A program made the translations under genes and the position numbers. Below the pieces are notes generated by a model. It ran no database searches and was not told the DNA's origin. It saw only the letters and a program-made list of their open reading frames with translations. Source: an uncultured Acidimicrobiales bacterium (GTDB lineage: Bacteria; Actinomycetota; Acidimicrobiia; Acidimicrobiales; SZUA-35). From it: 64,000 nucleotides of DNA. Positions 61,356-64,000 of this stretch are shown piece after piece. The stretch's first letter is position 1. Each line of letters starts with the position of its first letter. The stretch is from positions 57,479 through 121,478 of the forward strand of contig CAKZXA010000014.1 in assembly GCA_937922045.1 (NCBI GenBank). Direction: 5' to 3'.

Positions 61356-62365
61356 TCGTCGAAGCCCATCGGATGTTTTGATTGCCAATTCCATGAATCG
61401 GCCAGCATGACGTCCAGGCTTCGATCGGCTCGCCAATCGAGCTTCTCGTTTGCCTTGGTCGGGTCGGCTAGAGAGGTAGAGATGTCTCCGTCTCGTCGGC
61501 CGACAATCTCATAGGGAATCGAGGCGCCGGTCACGTTTTCGGTCGTCTTGATAATCTCGAGCACCGACGACCCGGTGCCGGTTCCCAGGTTGAACGGTTC
61601 ACAGCCCGGTTCGAGGTTTTCGAGGGCGGCGAGATGGCCCATCGCAAGGTCTACGACGTGGATGTAATCCCTCACGCCGGAACCGTCGTGGGTGTCCCAG
61701 TCGCCACCGAAGACCTCAAGCTGGTCTCGACGGCCGACAGCCACCTGCATCACGTAGGGGACCAGATTGTTTGGAATTCCTCGTGGATCTTCTCCGAGCT
61801 CACCGCTCCGGTGGGCTCCGATTGGATTGAAGTACCGCAGCAGGCTGAAACTCCAGCGCTTATCGGAGGCGGCGAGATCGCGGCAGATCTCCTCGATGAT
61901 GAGCTTCGTGTGGCCGTAGGGATTTGTCGTGCTGGTCTTGGCCGTTTCCGGGATGGGGAGAACCTCTGGGTCGCCATAGACGGTTGCGGACGATGAAAAC
62001 ACCAGTTCCCAAACATCGTGGGCCGCCATCTGCTCCAACAGATTCATCGTGGAGACGAGGTTTGTGCGGTAGTACCAGAGCGGCTTCTCGACCGACTCGC
62101 CCACGGCCTTGAGCCCTGCGAAGTGGACGACGGCCTCGATCGGATGCTGTTCAAAGACCGTTCCGAGCGCCTCGAAATCGGTCAGATCGACCTCGTGGAA
62201 GACCACCGAACGGCCGGTGATGGCCTCGATGGCGTCGATGGCCTTCGGCGAGCTGTTCGAGAGATTGTCGACGATGACGACATCGTGACCGCGTTCGAGC
62301 AAGGCTACGACGGTGTGGCTCCCGATGTAGCCGGCACCGCCTGTTACGAGAATGGTTCGGGACAT
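61343..62365 (-). CDS. galE: UDP-glucose 4-epimerase
   Basis: 340 residues from ATG 62365 (AGGAAC upstream). Rossmann TILVTGGAGYIGSHTVVALLERGHDVVIVDNL, VHFAGLKAVGES, catalytic SSSATVYGD (Ser/Thr) and YGHTKLIIEEI (Tyr-Lys), LLRYFNPIGAHRSGELGEDP. Interconverts UDP-glucose and UDP-galactose. The frame is open for 76 more codons upstream with no family match; treated as untranslated. Confidence 0.95.
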   Translation of the reverse strand: MSRTILVTGGAGYIGSHTVVALLERGHDVVIVDNLSNSSPKAIDAIEAITGRSVVFHEVDLTDFEALGTVFEQHPIEAVVHFAGLKAVGESVEKPLWYYRTNLVSTMNLLEQMAAHDVWELVFSSSATVYGDPEVLPIPETAKTSTTNPYGHTKLIIEEICRDLAASDKRWSFSLLRYFNPIGAHRSGELGEDPRGIPNNLVPYVMQVAVGRRDQLEVFGGDWDTHDGSGVRDYIHVVDLAMGHLAALENLEPGCEPFNLGTGTGSSVLEIIKTTENVTGASIPYEIVGRRDGDISTSLADPTKANEKLDWRADRSLDVMLADSWNWQSKHPMGFDDQAE

Positions 62366-62618
62366 GAGGTTCCTATCGGCAATCCGGCTGCGGAGCGAAG
62401 CGTCTGCGGCACGATTCCTTTGGTGCTCGTCAAGAAGAGTCCAGGCTGCGCTCGTAGTGTCGGCTTTGGGCTTTTGAATGGTGGGGTTGGGTAGCCCGCT
62501 GTCAAGGATATCGGCTAGGTCAAGAGTGGTGACCGGCGCCTCAGCTGGGTAGTCTTCTTGGTCTGTAGGCCAAGAACCGGCCGGAAACAGCATTCCTACA
62601 GGGACGAGGGAAGCGGAT

Positions 62619-63254
62619 ATGTCTTCAACACCGACACAGCCTCCAGGGTGGTACTACGCGCAGGGTGATCCGCCAGGCACACAGCGCTACTGGGACGGAC
62701 AGGCGTGGCAGGGTGGTCCGCAGCCAGTTCCGGGCGGCGCAGCCGATCCCGGAGTGAACGCAGCGGCTGGTCTAGCCGACGCTGGCGCTCGTGTTGGCGC
62801 CCGCGTTATCGATTGCGTCATTTGGCTCATCATTCAGCTCGTCGTCGGTATCCCCTTCTTGGGAGGCTCGATCGACGCCGTAGTCAGCGGCGACACGTCT
62901 TCGATTAGCTACGCCTCGGTGGCTCTTTCCGGCGTGCTTGGCGCCCTCGCCGTCGGCGCCTACGAAGCCTTCATGGTCGGCTCCCGAGGCGCGACATTCG
63001 GCAAGATGGCCCTCAACTTGCGAGTGGTTAACGAAGATGGTTCCGCCCCAACGCTGGCCACCGGCGTGCGCCGCATCGCCCTCTACGTCGCCTTGACGAT
63101 TATTGGCCCCCTCGCTGGCAACGATGGTCTCGCTCAGTTGCTGGACATCCTTGTCTTCCTCATCGCTCTCGCTGGCCTTGCAATGCTGTTTGTTGATGAC
63201 AAAAAGCAGACACCGTGGGACAAAATCGGTAAAACACTCGTCGTTCGCGATTAG
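62619..63254 (+). CDS. DUF2510 + RDD family membrane protein
   Basis: 211 residues. N-terminal DUF2510: PPGWYYAQGDPPGTQRYWDGQAW. The RDD domain follows with GARVGARVIDCVIWLIIQLVVGIPF, GSRGATFGKMALNLRVVNEDG and a last helix ending in VDDKKQTPWDKIGKTLVVR (W-D-K-x-x-x-T-x-V). RDD proteins may act as ion or small-molecule transporters; function here is unknown. A small membrane protein gene follows by 12 nt. Confidence 0.93.
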   Translation: MSSTPTQPPGWYYAQGDPPGTQRYWDGQAWQGGPQPVPGGAADPGVNAAAGLADAGARVGARVIDCVIWLIIQLVVGIPFLGGSIDAVVSGDTSSISYASVALSGVLGALAVGAYEAFMVGSRGATFGKMALNLRVVNEDGSAPTLATGVRRIALYVALTIIGPLAGNDGLAQLLDILVFLIALAGLAMLFVDDKKQTPWDKIGKTLVVRD

Positions 63255-63266
63255 GGAGAACAACTC

Positions 63267-63449
63267 GTGAGTCGTCCATCAGGCAAGAGTCGTGTCGGCA
63301 ATGGGCCCGAGAAAGCGCCAGTTCAAGGGTCACAACCGACCATGGCGTCGATGCGACATCGACGTCCATTCATGTTCTGGATGGTGGTTATCGCTACCGG
63401 TGCCATGATTCTCGCGACATTTGGTTCTCTGCTGAGTGCGTTTGTCTAA
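63267..63449 (+). CDS. Small hypothetical membrane protein, 60 aa
   Basis: From GTG 63267 with AGGGAGAAC upstream. A Lys/Arg/Gly-rich N-terminus of about 34 residues and one C-terminal helix (FMFWMVVIATGAMILATFGSLLSAF), so a tail-anchored topology. Probably co-transcribed with the RDD protein. Confidence 0.6.
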   Translation: MSRPSGKSRVGNGPEKAPVQGSQPTMASMRHRRPFMFWMVVIATGAMILATFGSLLSAFV

Positions 63450-63500
63450 CTTTGGCGCCATCCTGGTTAGTAGAGATCTCGTAGCTCGTCGAGGAGTTTG

Positions 63501-64000
63501 ATGCCGACTTTTAAATCTGGTGACCGCGTTGTGTATCCACATCATGGCGCCGCCGTGATCAAGGAAACCGAGACACGCGAGATCAACGGTGAGAAGAAGA
63601 AATACTTCGTTTTGAAAGCTGTGCACGACAACCTCACGGTTCGAGTCCCCGTCGACATGGTCGACGAGGTCGGCATGCGGATGCCGATCAGCGAAGATGA
63701 TGTCAAGGATCTTTTCATCCTGTTGGCGAAGAAGGATGTGCGCGAGCCTGCCAACTGGAGCCGACGATTCAAGAATCATCAGGAGAAGCTCAAGTCGGGC
63801 GACGTCTACCAGGTAGCTGAAGTCGTTCGAAATCTTGCGTTGCGAGAGAAGAGCAAGGGCTTGTCTGCAGGCGAGAAGAGCATGTACACCCGGGCCCGCA
63901 AGGTGCTGGTGTCCGAACTCTCCTTTGCTCTCAATGTGAGCGAAGACGAAGCGACCGATCAGGTCGAAACCCAGCTCGCCCAAGACGAAGTCGAAGTCGA
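63501..64000 (+). CDS. carD: CarD family transcriptional regulator (partial, runs off the window)
   Basis: 166 codons visible from ATG 63501 (GAGGAG upstream). RNA-polymerase interaction domain: FKSGDRVVYPHHGAAVIKETETREINGEKKKYFVL, and the helical DNA-binding part with NWSRRFKNHQEKLKSGDVYQVAEVVRNLALREKSKGLSAGEKSMYTRARKVLVSEL. CarD binds the RNAP beta subunit and stabilises open complexes at rRNA and other promoters. An acidic C-terminal tail begins before the edge and the stop is outside the window. Confidence 0.96.
   Translation, partial: MPTFKSGDRVVYPHHGAAVIKETETREINGEKKKYFVLKAVHDNLTVRVPVDMVDEVGMRMPISEDDVKDLFILLAKKDVREPANWSRRFKNHQEKLKSGDVYQVAEVVRNLALREKSKGLSAGEKSMYTRARKVLVSELSFALNVSEDEATDQVETQLAQDEVEV

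Noticed and set aside
62366..62593. In-frame upstream extension of galE (76 codons)
   Set aside because: No family match, and GalE proteins start at the Rossmann strand that follows ATG 62365, which has its own ribosome binding site.

Overview
The window is chromosomal DNA from a high-GC actinobacterium. CarD, a DUF3039 protein, a DUF2510+RDD membrane protein, Maf, F420-type luciferase-like oxidoreductases and an OmpATb/ArfA-like BON+OmpA protein all fit Actinomycetota. The mixture looks most like class Acidimicrobiia, but that is an inference from gene content, not a placement. Gene density is high, both strands are used, and no phage, IS element, CRISPR array or rRNA operon was seen.

Layout. 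1-5 kb: end of a Ppx/GppA phosphatase, GNAT acetyltransferase, enoyl-CoA hydratase, Maf, YbhN-like membrane protein, tRNA-Leu(UAA), and a GNAT pseudogene that has lost its cofactor-binding core. 5-7.4 kb: TrkA-C membrane protein, phytanoyl-CoA-type dioxygenase, 13-bp tandem repeats, YCII protein. 7.5-13.2 kb: a complete general L-amino-acid ABC importer (aapJ-aapQ-aapM-aapP, minus strand) with an internal hairpin and a terminator. 13.5-19.3 kb: oxidoreductases, a YtcJ-like amidohydrolase, a cytochrome P450. 19.3-26.4 kb: two divergent sodium:solute symporter operons, one carrying a LytS-type kinase and LytTR regulator. 26.5-38.7 kb: LppM-like lipoprotein, selD, a COG5610 HAD protein, Fur, Bax-inhibitor-1 protein, secreted GH16 glucanase, then an OmpA / 33-residue ORF / giant coiled-coil cluster linked by ATGA overlaps. 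38.7-49 kb: acyl-CoA enzymes, PLP decarboxylase, thymidine kinase, ParA, TrkA-TrkH potassium uptake. 49-56 kb: aldolase, Ung, NagZ, M20 peptidase, 5-formyl-THF cyclo-ligase, a second selenoprotein. 56-59 kb: Fur-family regulator plus a fused CbiM-N-Q and CbiO metal ECF importer. 59-64 kb: nucleoside hydrolase-ribokinase, GalE, RDD protein and the start of carD.

The most notable result is two genes read through an in-frame TGA exactly where the family has its catalytic cysteine: SelD (codon 14) and a BCP/PrxQ-type peroxiredoxin (codon 44, TPG-U-T). Both have a hairpin just after the TGA and end in TAG or TAA, while TGA is a normal stop elsewhere in the window. The organism therefore very probably inserts selenocysteine, and ordinary gene calling truncates both genes.

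The second is the OmpA / small ORF / coiled-coil cluster: a membrane-anchored peptidoglycan-binding protein, a 33-codon ORF overlapping both neighbours by 4 nt, and a membrane-anchored coiled-coil protein of about 839 residues ending in two helix-hairpin-helix-like domains.
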